Shown here piece by piece: positions 17,031 to 24,975 of a stretch of 64,000 nt of DNA. The notes below the pieces were generated by a model. That model saw only the letters and a list, made by a program, of their open reading frames with translations, made no database searches and was not told the DNA's origin. This stretch comes from Betaproteobacteria bacterium. Lineage in GTDB: Bacteria > Pseudomonadota > Gammaproteobacteria > Burkholderiales > SG8-39. Each line of letters opens with the position of its first letter. Position 1 is the stretch's first letter. The stretch spans positions 248,001 through 312,000 of the forward strand of contig SCTY01000003.1 of the NCBI GenBank assembly GCA_004297625.1. The letters are read 5' to 3'. The position numbers were made by a program, and so were the translations under genes.

Positions 17031-17524
17031 TGAAACTCTTAAGCAACAGCTTCAAGGACGGCGAATACCTAGGAAGGGAGCACATCCTATCCTCCGACTA
17101 CGGCTTCGGTTGCAGCGGCGGCAACAAGTCGCCGCAGCTGAAATGGCAGGATGCGCCTCAGGGGACCAAGAGTTTTGCGCTCACCTGCTTCGATCCGGAC
17201 GCGCCGACGGGAAGCGGGTTCTGGCATTGGGTCGTGGTGAACATCCCGCCCGATGTGACAGAGCTGCCGCTCGATGCGGGAAACCCGGCTTCCCTTAAGC
17301 TGCCCGCCGGCGCGCTGCAGGTGCGCACTGATTTCGGCAAGCCAGGCTACGGCGGCCCTTGTCCGCCCGAAGGCGATCACCCGCACCGCTACCTCTTCGC
17401 GATCCACGCGGTGTCGCTGGAGAAACTGCCGGTGGCGGCGGACACTTCAGCCGCGGTAGTCGGCTTCTATCTGAACTTCAATACGCTCGCGAAGGCGTCA
17501 CTGATGGGGCTGTTCAAGCGCTGA
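17027..17524 (+). CDS. YbhB/YbcL-type phosphatidylethanolamine-binding (Raf kinase inhibitor-like) protein
   Basis: 165 residues with the bacterial PEBP signatures 'FALTCFDPDAPTGSGFWHWVVVNIP' (about 52-76; DPDAP plus the ligand-pocket His) and 'GPCPPEGDHPHRYLFAIHA' (about 113-131). The fold binds an anionic phosphate-containing ligand in a small pocket; cellular roles of bacterial members are poorly defined. Two adjacent ATGs (17027 and 17030) are possible, with AAAGGGGG just upstream. No signal peptide, so cytoplasmic. The 3' end runs into an atpC-like fragment on the other strand. Confidence 0.9.
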   Translation: MMKLLSNSFKDGEYLGREHILSSDYGFGCSGGNKSPQLKWQDAPQGTKSFALTCFDPDAPTGSGFWHWVVVNIPPDVTELPLDAGNPASLKLPAGALQVRTDFGKPGYGGPCPPEGDHPHRYLFAIHAVSLEKLPVAADTSAAVVGFYLNFNTLAKASLMGLFKR

Positions 17525-17550
17525 CGATGTCGACGTGGATGGTGTTGGCC
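17518..17550 (-). repeat. 33-bp partial copy of the atpC 5' coding region
   Basis: 30 of 33 bases match 27994-28026, the opening codons of atpC. Read on the minus strand it encodes ANTIHVDIVSA, against [11 protein letters not shown] in AtpC. Two of the three differences are silent and the third is Ile for Val, a pattern of coding selection rather than chance. It starts two bases after the stop of the GntR gene at 17552 and is followed at once by an in-frame TGA. Confidence 0.6.
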
Positions 17551-17551
17551 G

Positions 17552-18268
17552 TCAATCGCGCCGCAATCGCATCTCGTAGGCGAAGCGCTCTGCGGCGTGA
17601 AGCGAATCGGATACCTCGAGCAGCCGATCGGTGGCGTCGTAGTAGTACCGCCTGACGCGCAGGCCGCAGCCGGGCTTTGCCTTCAGCCGTAGGGCTTCCT
17701 GGTCTGTCAGGGGGACGGCCTCGATCCGCTGGCCGATCCAAGCGATGCGCACGCCGAGCTCCTTTTCGACGAGCGGATAGATGACCCCCGAGGAGCGGGG
17801 GATGCGCTTCTCGAGGCCTGCGAGGGCGATGTTCAGGTAGACGGAAATGAGGCAGATCGGCGTCTTGATGCCGGGCTTGCGCCGCACGCCGCTGAACTTG
17901 ATCCATTCCTGGCCGCGGCGGCACTCGAGCACGGCGAGATCTTCGCCGGCTGCCCTGATGCGCCCGCGCTTCTCGACGATGAAGCGGGTGTCGCTGGCAT
18001 AACGGAAGAGGTCCGCTGCTGAACTCAGGGGGAGGCTGAAGGCGCGGGTCGCGCTCGCCGCGGTGACTGTCGTGCCAGCCCGCGGCCGTCGCATGATCAA
18101 CCCGGCTTCCCGGAGCTGTCGCAGCGCCTCCCGGGCTGTGTAGCGGCTCACGCCGTACTTCTTGCAGAGCTCGGCCTCAGTGGGCAGGGAGTCTCCGACC
18201 GATATGTCGCCGGAGGTGATGCGCTCGCCCAGCTCCTTGGCAATCTGCGCGTAGCGATGCCGTTTCAT
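17552..18268 (-). CDS. GntR-family transcriptional regulator (HutC/UTRA subfamily)
   Basis: 238 residues. The N-terminal winged helix-turn-helix (LPTEAELCKKYGVSRYTARE) is followed by a UTRA ligand-binding domain from about residue 90, ending in the 'GLRVRRYYYDATDRLLEVSDSLH' strand typical of HutC-like regulators. It is six bases downstream of a CoA transferase gene on the same strand and near a divergent acyl-CoA catabolic operon. The candidate operator at 19649-19660 fits the HutC-type half-site TTGTC/GACAA. A repressor relieved by a pathway intermediate is inferred. Confidence 0.88.
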   Translation of the reverse strand: MKRHRYAQIAKELGERITSGDISVGDSLPTEAELCKKYGVSRYTAREALRQLREAGLIMRRPRAGTTVTAASATRAFSLPLSSAADLFRYASDTRFIVEKRGRIRAAGEDLAVLECRRGQEWIKFSGVRRKPGIKTPICLISVYLNIALAGLEKRIPRSSGVIYPLVEKELGVRIAWIGQRIEAVPLTDQEALRLKAKPGCGLRVRRYYYDATDRLLEVSDSLHAAERFAYEMRLRRD

Positions 18269-18274
18269 GGACGA

Positions 18275-19483
18275 TCAGCCGATTGCGCGGCGTGCCCGCA
18301 ACTCGCTTATCCGCTCTGGGCTGTACCCCAGCTCGCGCAGGAGCGAATCGGTATCGGCGCCGAGCGCGGGCGCCGCGCGGCGCGGCAGGTCCGCGTCGGA
18401 GCAGCGGATGGGATTGGCGAGAAGACGCACCTGCCGGCCGTCCTCATAGGAGAAGTCGGCAATTGCGCCGCGCTCGGCGACGAAGGGGTTCTCAAGCGCC
18501 TGGCCGATATCGTTTACGGGCGCGACGGGAATCTTGCCGCTCAGCCTGGCGAGCCACGCCGCCGTCGTGTCGCGCGAAAACACTTCGTCCAGCAACACGG
18601 TGATCTCGTCCCGGTGCTTGAGGCGTTCTGCGAAAGTCGCGTACCGCGCATCGGCGATCCATTCCGGGTGGCCAATCTCCTCGGCGAGGATGCCCCAGAA
18701 CTTCTCCTTGTTGCACATCACGAAAATCCAGCCGTCTTGGGTGCGGTAAAGCTGGCTGGGGACGAGCGAAGGGTGTGCAGAGCGTTTCTCCCGGCCCTGA
18801 ACGGCGCCGGCGTTCAGGTACCAGGAGCCAGGATAGTTCAGGTTGAAGAGCGCGAGGTCGAACAGGCTCGTGTCGAGGTCTCGCCCGCGCCCGGTCTCGC
18901 GCGCGCTGTGGATGCCGGCAAGCAATGCGAAGCAAGCGACCAGGCCTGTCATGAGGTCGACGATGGACAGCCCGTAGCGTTCGGGCGTGCCGTCCGGATC
19001 GCCGGTGAGCGACATGTGGCCTGCTTCAGCCTGCATGAGGTAGTCGTAGCCCGGCCATGACGCGCGCGACCCTTGCCGCCCATAGGCCGAGAGGTGCGAG
19101 CAGACGATACGCGGGTTGACCTCGCGCAACGCTTCGTAAGTCAGGCCGAGCTTCTCCGGCAGGTCTCCGCGCAGGTTGTCGATGACGCCGTCCGCGGTGC
19201 GCGCAAGGTCGCGGAATACTGCCATTCCGTCAAGTGAGCGAAGATCGAGCGCGATCGAGCGCTTGTTGCGGTTGAAGGTCTGGTAGAACTGGCTGTCGCC
19301 CGGGCCGAAGAAATGCGGGCCCACATGCCTGCCGACATCGCCACCCTCGCGCAGGTTCTCGATCTTGATGAGTTCGGCACCCAGGTCGGCGAAGTAGACG
19401 GTGCCGGCCGGGCCCGCACCGTACTGCTCCACCGCGAGCACGCGGATGCCGGCCAGAGGTAGTCGGGCTTGCGCCTTGCTCAT
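18275..19483 (-). CDS. CaiB/BaiF family (class III) CoA transferase
   Basis: 402 residues from ATG at 19483. Family features: 'RVLAVEQYGAGPAGTVYFADLG', 'AELIKIEN' and the expected catalytic D176 in SIVDLMTG. The usual glycine run after the catalytic site is present, as is 'HPSLVPSQLYRTQDGWIFVMC'. Lies between a tctC remnant upstream and a GntR gene downstream on one transcript, and diverges from an operon with MaoC hydratase and acyl-CoA dehydrogenase. It probably makes the CoA thioester those enzymes use. An earlier in-frame start exists but would run through the tctC remnant in the wrong frame. Confidence 0.91.
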   Translation of the reverse strand: MSKAQARLPLAGIRVLAVEQYGAGPAGTVYFADLGAELIKIENLREGGDVGRHVGPHFFGPGDSQFYQTFNRNKRSIALDLRSLDGMAVFRDLARTADGVIDNLRGDLPEKLGLTYEALREVNPRIVCSHLSAYGRQGSRASWPGYDYLMQAEAGHMSLTGDPDGTPERYGLSIVDLMTGLVACFALLAGIHSARETGRGRDLDTSLFDLALFNLNYPGSWYLNAGAVQGREKRSAHPSLVPSQLYRTQDGWIFVMCNKEKFWGILAEEIGHPEWIADARYATFAERLKHRDEITVLLDEVFSRDTTAAWLARLSGKIPVAPVNDIGQALENPFVAERGAIADFSYEDGRQVRLLANPIRCSDADLPRRAAPALGADTDSLLRELGYSPERISELRARRAIG

Positions 19484-19491
19484 GCCGGCAC

Positions 19492-19611
19492 TCAATCGAC
19501 TTTGGCTCCGCAATCCTTGACCGCCTTGCCCCACCTGGCGCTCTCGCTGCGGATGCAGGCGGCATCGAGCATCGCGAACAGCGTGGCAGCCAGCGCGAAC
19601 GCACGCGGCAT
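19492..19611 (-). pseudogene. tctC (Bug-family receptor) remnant: signal peptide joined in frame to C-terminus
   Basis: A 39-codon frame, MPRAFALAATLFAML... then IRSESARWGKAVKDCGAKVD and a stop. The first part reads like a Bug/TctC signal peptide and the second like the last 20 residues of a TctC receptor (IRSE-x-x-RWGK-V-K-G-KVD). About 270 internal residues are missing while the frame is kept, so an in-frame internal deletion is inferred. GGAAAGG lies seven bases before the ATG. The CoA transferase gene starts eight bases downstream, so this may now act as a short leader ORF. Confidence 0.55.
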
Positions 19612-19640
19612 TTTGCTTTCCTTTCCGGGTTTTCCAGCTA

Positions 19641-19660
19641 TTGTACAATTGTCTGGACAA
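19641..19660. promoter_or_regulatory. Tandem palindromes TTGTACAA and TTGTCTGGACAA, candidate GntR operator
   Basis: TTGTACAA (19641-19648) is a perfect 8-bp palindrome. TTGTCTGGACAA (19649-19660) has perfect 5-bp arms around TG. They are back to back in the 62-base gap between the divergent tctC-remnant/CoA transferase/GntR genes and the maoC operon, and the second ends three bases before the maoC ribosome binding site. HutC-subfamily GntR proteins recognise TTGTC-type inverted repeats, so the regulator at 17552-18268 is the natural candidate. Confidence 0.55.
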
Positions 19661-19673
19661 ATAAGGAGGCGCG

Positions 19674-20192
19674 GTGGCGGGCGAATCAGTGAGGGTCGGA
19701 GAGCATCGCTATCGCGAGCGCTTCGGGCGCTACTTCGAGGACTTCGAGGTCGGCGCCACCTACGAGCACCGGCCGGGGCGCACCCTCACCGAGACGGACA
19801 ACACCTGGTTTGCGCTGCTCACGATGAACACGCATCCCATCCATTTCGACGCCGAGTACGCCAGGCACTCGGAGTTCGGAAAGCCGCTCGTGGTGAGCGC
19901 GCTGACGCTGTCGATCCTCGTGGGTATGAGCGTCTCCGACACCAGCCAGAAGGCCATCGCCAACCTGGGCTGGGACAAGATCAAGCTGCCCAAGCCGGTG
20001 TTCGCCGGAGACACGCTCTACGCCGAGTCCACCGTGCTGGGCAAGCGCGAGTCGAAATCCCGGCCGGACCAGGGCATCGTCACCATCAAGACCATCGGCC
20101 GCAACCAGCGGCAGGAAGTGGTGTGCGAGTTCGAGCGCACGATGCTGGTGATGAGGCGCGGCAACCCGCTCGAAGAGCAGGCCGGCTATTGA
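19674..20192 (+). CDS. MaoC-family (R)-specific hydratase/dehydratase
   Basis: 172 residues with a hot-dog fold. The catalytic Asp-His pair of the MaoC family lies in 'TETDNTWFALLTMNTHPIHFD' (about 40-60). 'FGKPLVVSALTLSILVGM' follows, as in bacterial MaoC proteins near acyl-CoA genes. It hydrates an enoyl-CoA or dehydrates a hydroxyacyl-CoA. Start is GTG at 19674 with AAGGAGG seven bases before it. First gene of a seven-gene plus-strand operon; spacing to the acyl-CoA dehydrogenase gene is ten bases. In this pathway it probably acts just after the dehydrogenase. Confidence 0.87.
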   Translation: MAGESVRVGEHRYRERFGRYFEDFEVGATYEHRPGRTLTETDNTWFALLTMNTHPIHFDAEYARHSEFGKPLVVSALTLSILVGMSVSDTSQKAIANLGWDKIKLPKPVFAGDTLYAESTVLGKRESKSRPDQGIVTIKTIGRNQRQEVVCEFERTMLVMRRGNPLEEQAGY

Positions 20193-20202
20193 AGAACATG
20201 CC

Positions 20203-21378
20203 ATGAACGCACCGCAAGCCAGGTTCCATGTCGGTCCGGACTCCGACGAGGCAAAGCAGATCCTCGAAGCCATCGACCGGTGGCTGAAGCGCGAGGTCGA
20301 GCCGCAGGTGATGAAGCTGGAGCACGACGACGTATGGCCGGCGCAGATGGTCGACCAGATGAAGGCGCTGGGCCTCTTCGGCGCCACCATCAGTCCGGAA
20401 TACGGCGGGCTGGGGCTTTCCGCGGAGCTCTACGGCCGCATCGTCACAAGGATCTCCGAGGTATGGATGTCCCTCACGGGCATCTTCAACTCCCACCTCA
20501 TGATGGCGCTGCTGGTCGAGCGCTACGGCAATGCCGAGCTCAAGAAAAAGTACCTTCCCAGGTTCGCCAGCGGAGAAATTCGCGGCGGGCTGGCGCTGAC
20601 CGAGCCCAATGCCGGCACCGACCTGCAGGCGATCCGCACCCGCGCGCGCCGGGAAGGCAGCGAGTACATCCTGAACGGGACCAAGACCTGGATCTCCAAT
20701 GGCATCCAGGGTTCCTGCTTTGCCGTGCTCACGAAGACCGATCCCGAGGCGCAGCCGCGCCACAAGGGCATGACGATGTTCCTCTGCGAGAAGGGCCCGG
20801 GATTCAGCGCCAGCAAGAAGCTGGAGAAGATCGGGTACAAGGGCATTGATTCGGCCGAGCTCGTCTTCCAGGACCACCGCGTCCCGGCGGCGAACCTCAT
20901 CGGCGAGGAGGGCCGCGGCTTCCATCAGGCCGTCGGGGGCCTGGAGCTCGGCCGGATCAACGTGGCATCGCGCGGAGTCGGGGTAGCGGCTGCCGCGCTT
21001 TCCGAGGCGGTGAAGTACTCGCAGCAGCGCCATGCCTTCGGCAAGCCGATCTGCGAGCACCAGGCGATCCAGCTCAAGCTCGGCGAGATGGCGACCCGCG
21101 TGGAAGCCGCCCGCTTGCTGGTGAAGAACGCCGCGCAAATCTACGACCGCGGCGAGCGCTGCGACATGGAGGCGGGAATGGCGAAGTACTTCGCCACCGA
21201 AGCGGCCTTCGAGAATGCTCACGAAGCCATGCGGATCCACGGCGGGTACGGGTATTCGAAAGAGTTCGTCGTGGAGCGCCTGTACCGCGACGCGCCGCTC
21301 CTTTGCATCGGCGAAGGAACCAACGAGATGCAGCGCATCATCATCGCCAGGCAGATCATTCAGCGAAACAAGATCTGA
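20203..21378 (+). CDS. Acyl-CoA dehydrogenase
   Basis: 391 residues with all three ACAD domains. The FAD-binding 'ALTEPNAGTDLQAIRT' (131-146) and 'YILNGTKTWISNG' (155-167) are present. 'RQAFGKPI'-type segment near 276-283 and 'IHGGYGYSKEFVVERLYRDA' (345-364) complete it. Catalytic base is E371 in GEGTNEMQR, the position used by short- and medium-chain enzymes. It oxidises an acyl-CoA to a trans-2-enoyl-CoA and passes electrons to ETF. Chain length cannot be told. Between maoC (10 bases upstream) and the MetE-like gene (about 7 bases downstream). Confidence 0.94.
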   Translation: MNAPQARFHVGPDSDEAKQILEAIDRWLKREVEPQVMKLEHDDVWPAQMVDQMKALGLFGATISPEYGGLGLSAELYGRIVTRISEVWMSLTGIFNSHLMMALLVERYGNAELKKKYLPRFASGEIRGGLALTEPNAGTDLQAIRTRARREGSEYILNGTKTWISNGIQGSCFAVLTKTDPEAQPRHKGMTMFLCEKGPGFSASKKLEKIGYKGIDSAELVFQDHRVPAANLIGEEGRGFHQAVGGLELGRINVASRGVGVAAAALSEAVKYSQQRHAFGKPICEHQAIQLKLGEMATRVEAARLLVKNAAQIYDRGERCDMEAGMAKYFATEAAFENAHEAMRIHGGYGYSKEFVVERLYRDAPLLCIGEGTNEMQRIIIARQIIQRNKI

Positions 21379-21385
21379 GGGGAAA

Positions 21386-22555
21386 GTCATCAAACACAGC
21401 GTCGAGCGAATCCTGACCACCCACACCGGAAGCCTGCCGCGGCCCGTCGAGCTGGTGAAGATGTATGCGCGCCGGGCCGGCGGAGAGGCGGTGGACGAAG
21501 CCGAGCTCGAGGCGGCCGGGCGCGCGGCCATGAGCGAGGTCGTGGACCGGCAGATCGCCAGCGGAATCGACGTCGGCAACAACGGCGAGCAGCAGCGCGA
21601 AGGATTCTTCCTCTACGTGCAGCGCCGCATGACGGGATTCGGCGGCACCTGGAAGCGCTGGAGGCGCGGCGACGTGGAGCGGTATCCCGAGTTCAAGCGC
21701 GCGCTCGAGACGCAGTCGGCCGGTAAGGTCGCCGTGAGCAACTTCGTGCCGCCCCGCGTGATCGGCGAAGTCCGCTACATCGATCCGAAGCTGGCCGAAG
21801 CAGAAGCGCGCGATTTCAAGGCGGCGCTTTCCGCGCGCAAGGACGCGTTCGCCGAGGCGTTCCTGACGGCGCCCTCGCCGGGGATCATCGCCGCGGCCTG
21901 CAAGAACGAGCATTACGCGACCGAGGAGGCGTACCTGGATGCGCTCGGGGAGGCGTTGCGCCTCGAATACGAGGCGATCGTGGACAACGGGTTCGTCCTC
22001 CAGATCGACTGTCCGGACCTGGCGCTCGAGCGCCATGTCTCCTATCTCGAGGAGCCCGACGCGAAATTCATCGGTTTCATCGAGCGCGTAGTGACGGCCA
22101 TCAACAAGGCCCTGCGCAACGTGCCGCGCGAGCGCGTGCGGATGCATGTGTGCTGGGGTAACTACGAAGGCCCGCACGACTGCGACGTGCCGCTGCGCAA
22201 GATCTGGCCGGTGATCCGGGCGGCGCGGGTGGGCGGTTTCGTGCTGCCTTTTGCGAACGCGCGCCATGCGCACGAGATGAAGGTGCTGCGCGAGATGCCG
22301 CTTTCCGACGACCAGGTCATCGTGGCCGGGGTCATCGACGTGCTCACCAACTTCATCGAGCACCCCGAGGTCGTGGCCGACCGCCTCGAGCGCGTCGCCG
22401 CCGAAGTGTGCGATCCCCGGCGAGTCCTTGCGGGGACCGATTGCGGATTCGACACCTCTGCGGGCATGGGGCGTGTCGCGACGGACGTCGTCTGGGCGAA
22501 GCTTCGCGCGCTGAGCGATGGCGCACGCATCGCCAGCGAGCGGCTGCTCAAATAA
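21386..22555 (+). CDS. MetE-like cobalamin-independent methionine synthase II family protein, no canonical start
   Basis: About 389 residues of the UROD/MetE fold. 'ILTTHTGSLPRP' at the N-terminus is invariant in this subfamily, which includes epoxyalkane:coenzyme M transferase. Zinc-type ligands: H254 and C256 in MHVCWGNYEGPH and C353 in GTDCGFD. The family uses Zn to activate a thiol for alkyl transfer; the physiological substrate is unknown. The reading frame extends upstream through the acyl-CoA dehydrogenase gene, but the family N-terminus begins at GTC-ATC (21386-21391), seven bases after that gene's stop and right behind GAGGGGA. No ATG, GTG or TTG exists at that position; the first downstream is GTG at 21455, inside the domain. 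Confidence 0.82.
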   Translation, partial: VIKHSVERILTTHTGSLPRPVELVKMYARRAGGEAVDEAELEAAGRAAMSEVVDRQIASGIDVGNNGEQQREGFFLYVQRRMTGFGGTWKRWRRGDVERYPEFKRALETQSAGKVAVSNFVPPRVIGEVRYIDPKLAEAEARDFKAALSARKDAFAEAFLTAPSPGIIAAACKNEHYATEEAYLDALGEALRLEYEAIVDNGFVLQIDCPDLALERHVSYLEEPDAKFIGFIERVVTAINKALRNVPRERVRMHVCWGNYEGPHDCDVPLRKIWPVIRAARVGGFVLPFANARHAHEMKVLREMPLSDDQVIVAGVIDVLTNFIEHPEVVADRLERVAAEVCDPRRVLAGTDCGFDTSAGMGRVATDVVWAKLRALSDGARIASERLLK

Positions 22556-22571
22556 GGAAACAGGAGGAGGG

Positions 22572-24521
22572 ATGCTTTTTACCCCGTTGCAGCTCGGCGG
22601 CAGGCGGCTCAAGAACCGCATCGTGTTTCCCGCCGTGCTGTCGATCTATGCCCAGCAGAACCGCGTCACCCAGCGCCTGATCGACTATTACGCCGCCCGT
22701 GCCGTCGGGGGCGCGGCGATGCTGATCACCGAAGGCCTCGCCATCCATCCGTCGAGCGTGCCGCAGCCCGGCGTCGCGACGGTGTTCGACCCCGCGAACC
22801 TCGAAGGCTTCCAGCGCCTCGCGGAGGCAGTGGAGCGGCACGACTGCCGCCTGGTCGGGCAGCTGTGGCACGTGGGGCGGCAGGCGCTGTGGAACCCGGT
22901 GGATGCGCCGGTAGGCGTCTCGTCGCTGCCCGACGCCTACAGCTGGTCGGTGCCACACGTGATGAACGCCGGCGAAATCCGGGGCATCGCCGATGCGTAT
23001 GTCGGCTCGGCGAAGACGCTGAAGCGCGCCGGCTTCTCGGGGGTGGAGCTCCACGGCGGTCACGGCTACCTGATCACGCAGTTCCTCTCGCCGTGGTCGA
23101 ACGTCCGCGACGACGAGTATGGAGGGGACCTGGAGCGGCGCACGCGCTTCGTGCGCGACATCGTGGCGGGCATCCGCGCCGAGTGCGGAAACGACTTCGT
23201 CGTCGGCCTCAAGATGTCGGGCGACGAGCGGGTGAAGGGCGGCATCGACGGCGACGAAGCCGGGCGCATCGCCGCGCGGCTCGCCGACGCCGGCGGGCTC
23301 GACTATCTCGGCTTCGCCCAGGGAAATTTCAGCCCGAGCCTGGAGGACCACACGCCCGACATGAACTATCCGGCCGGACCGTTCATGGCGCTGCAAAAGC
23401 GGCTGCGCGAACAGGTGAGGGCACAGGCAAAGCCGGTTGCCGTGCTCGCCTTCGGCCGCGTTCTGGACGCGGACCACGCAGAGAAGGTGCTCGCCGACGG
23501 CGTCGGGGACTTGGTGGCCATGGGCCGAGCGCTGGTGGCCGATGCGGCGCTTCCGAAGAAAGCCGAGAGCGGGCAGCGCGACAAGACGCGCCCCTGCATC
23601 TTCTGCAACGTGTGCTGGGCCGAGATCCACGCGGGCAAGCCGATCGCCTGCATCCACAATCCCCATCTTGGTACCGCCGATGAGGCCACCTGGATTCCGA
23701 CGCCGTCCGCGAGCAAGCGCCGGGTCGTCGTCGTCGGCAGCGGCGTCGCCGGACTCGAAGCGGCATGGGTGGCCGCGAGCCGCGGCCACCACGTCACCTT
23801 GCTCGGGTCGCGCGAAGGCGGCGGCAAGGCGCGCCTGGAATCGAGGCTGCCGGGACGCGCGGAAGTCGCGAAAGTATTTGAGTTCCAGCTGGCGCGTGCG
23901 CGGGAGGCGGGCGCGCGGCTCGAGCTCGGTGCGCCCGCGACCGCCGAAGCCGTTGCAGGATTGAAGCCGGACATCGCCGTGCTGGCGACGGGCTCCAGGA
24001 TGCGGCCGCCGGCGCTTTCGCCGGATAGCGATCGGGCCGAGGACGCGCGGGATCTCGCTGCAAGGCTCGCCGGCCAGAAGTCAAAACTTCCGGGTACGGC
24101 CGTGCTCTTCGACCACGATCACGGGGCGGGCGTCTACGCGCTCGCCGACCTGCTCGCCGCCACCTATGAGCGTCTCGTCCTCATCACGCCGCGCACGCAG
24201 CTCGGCCGCGCCATCGCCTACGTCAATCTGCTCGGCGTCTATCGCCGGCTCTACAAGGCGCGCGCGGAAATCATCGGCGCCTCGCTGCCGACCCGCTTCA
24301 AGGGCGGCAGGCTGACCTATGCCAACGCCTTCAGCGGCGACGAGCAGGCGGTCGAGGCCGTTGCGCTATTCGCCTACGCCACGCCGCGGATTGCGAGCGA
24401 CGAGCTGGCCGCCCCGCTGCGCGCGAAGGGTATCGATGTGCGGCTCATCGGCGATGCATTCGCGCCGCGCGCGATGCTCGCCGCCGTGCACGAAGGCCAC
24501 CGCCTGGGCAACGCGCTCTAG
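22572..24521 (+). CDS. FMN/4Fe-4S/FAD oxidoreductase of the trimethylamine dehydrogenase/2,4-dienoyl-CoA reductase family
   Basis: 649 residues. An Old-Yellow-Enzyme-type FMN barrel (about 1-335: 'GVELHGGHGYLITQFLSPWSN', 'MGRALVADAALP') is followed by C342, C345, C348 and C360 for a 4Fe-4S cluster, spaced CX2CX2CX11C like trimethylamine dehydrogenase. A C-terminal FAD/NAD(P) region follows from about 384 (RVVVVGSGVAGLEAAW). Electrons likely run NAD(P)H-FAD-FeS-FMN to an unsaturated substrate, or the reverse. In an operon with acyl-CoA genes a dienoyl- or enoyl-CoA reduction is plausible. GGAGGAGGG lies just before the ATG. Confidence 0.9.
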   Translation: MLFTPLQLGGRRLKNRIVFPAVLSIYAQQNRVTQRLIDYYAARAVGGAAMLITEGLAIHPSSVPQPGVATVFDPANLEGFQRLAEAVERHDCRLVGQLWHVGRQALWNPVDAPVGVSSLPDAYSWSVPHVMNAGEIRGIADAYVGSAKTLKRAGFSGVELHGGHGYLITQFLSPWSNVRDDEYGGDLERRTRFVRDIVAGIRAECGNDFVVGLKMSGDERVKGGIDGDEAGRIAARLADAGGLDYLGFAQGNFSPSLEDHTPDMNYPAGPFMALQKRLREQVRAQAKPVAVLAFGRVLDADHAEKVLADGVGDLVAMGRALVADAALPKKAESGQRDKTRPCIFCNVCWAEIHAGKPIACIHNPHLGTADEATWIPTPSASKRRVVVVGSGVAGLEAAWVAASRGHHVTLLGSREGGGKARLESRLPGRAEVAKVFEFQLARAREAGARLELGAPATAEAVAGLKPDIAVLATGSRMRPPALSPDSDRAEDARDLAARLAGQKSKLPGTAVLFDHDHGAGVYALADLLAATYERLVLITPRTQLGRAIAYVNLLGVYRRLYKARAEIIGASLPTRFKGGRLTYANAFSGDEQAVEAVALFAYATPRIASDELAAPLRAKGIDVRLIGDAFAPRAMLAAVHEGHRLGNAL

Positions 24522-24530
24522 ACGGCGCGC

Positions 24531-24971
24531 ATGGTGGAGCGCGCGCTCAACGTCTTCTGGATCCTGCTCGGCGCAGGCGCTGCGGTGCACGCGTGGCAGA
24601 TCGGCCTCGTCGGATCGGCGGGACCCGAGAGCGGGCTTTTTCCCATGATCGCGGGCCTCATCATCGCGGGGACGGGCCTCACGCTGCTTCTGCGGACTTC
24701 GACCGCCGCGCGGGTGCCCGGTTGGCCGCGCGGCGCGGCCCTGGGCCGCGTCGCCGGAGTGGTTGCGGGGCTCGCGGTCATGGCGATTGGCGTGAGCTAT
24801 CTGGGGTTCGCGGTCGCGAGCGCGATCACCATGCTCGTCCTGCTCCGCACCATCGAGCGCACGAACTGGGTCGGTTCCCTTGCGCTCGCCTTCGGCTCGG
24901 TCGCGGTCGTGATGTGGCTCTTTGGCCAGGTGCTCGGCATGCCGCTGCCGCGCGGTCCCTGGGGCTGGTGA
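24531..24971 (+). CDS. tctB: Tripartite tricarboxylate transporter small permease (TctB family)
   Basis: 146 residues with four hydrophobic segments near 7-25, 38-56, 72-105 and 118-135. 'VGSAGPESGLFPMIAG' is the TctB/DUF1468 signature near residue 28. Acts with TctA as the membrane part of a sodium- or proton-driven carboxylate importer served by a periplasmic TctC receptor. Nine bases after the flavoprotein gene and four before tctA. Confidence 0.88.
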   Translation: MVERALNVFWILLGAGAAVHAWQIGLVGSAGPESGLFPMIAGLIIAGTGLTLLLRTSTAARVPGWPRGAALGRVAGVVAGLAVMAIGVSYLGFAVASAITMLVLLRTIERTNWVGSLALAFGSVAVVMWLFGQVLGMPLPRGPWGW

Positions 24972-24975
24972 AGGG

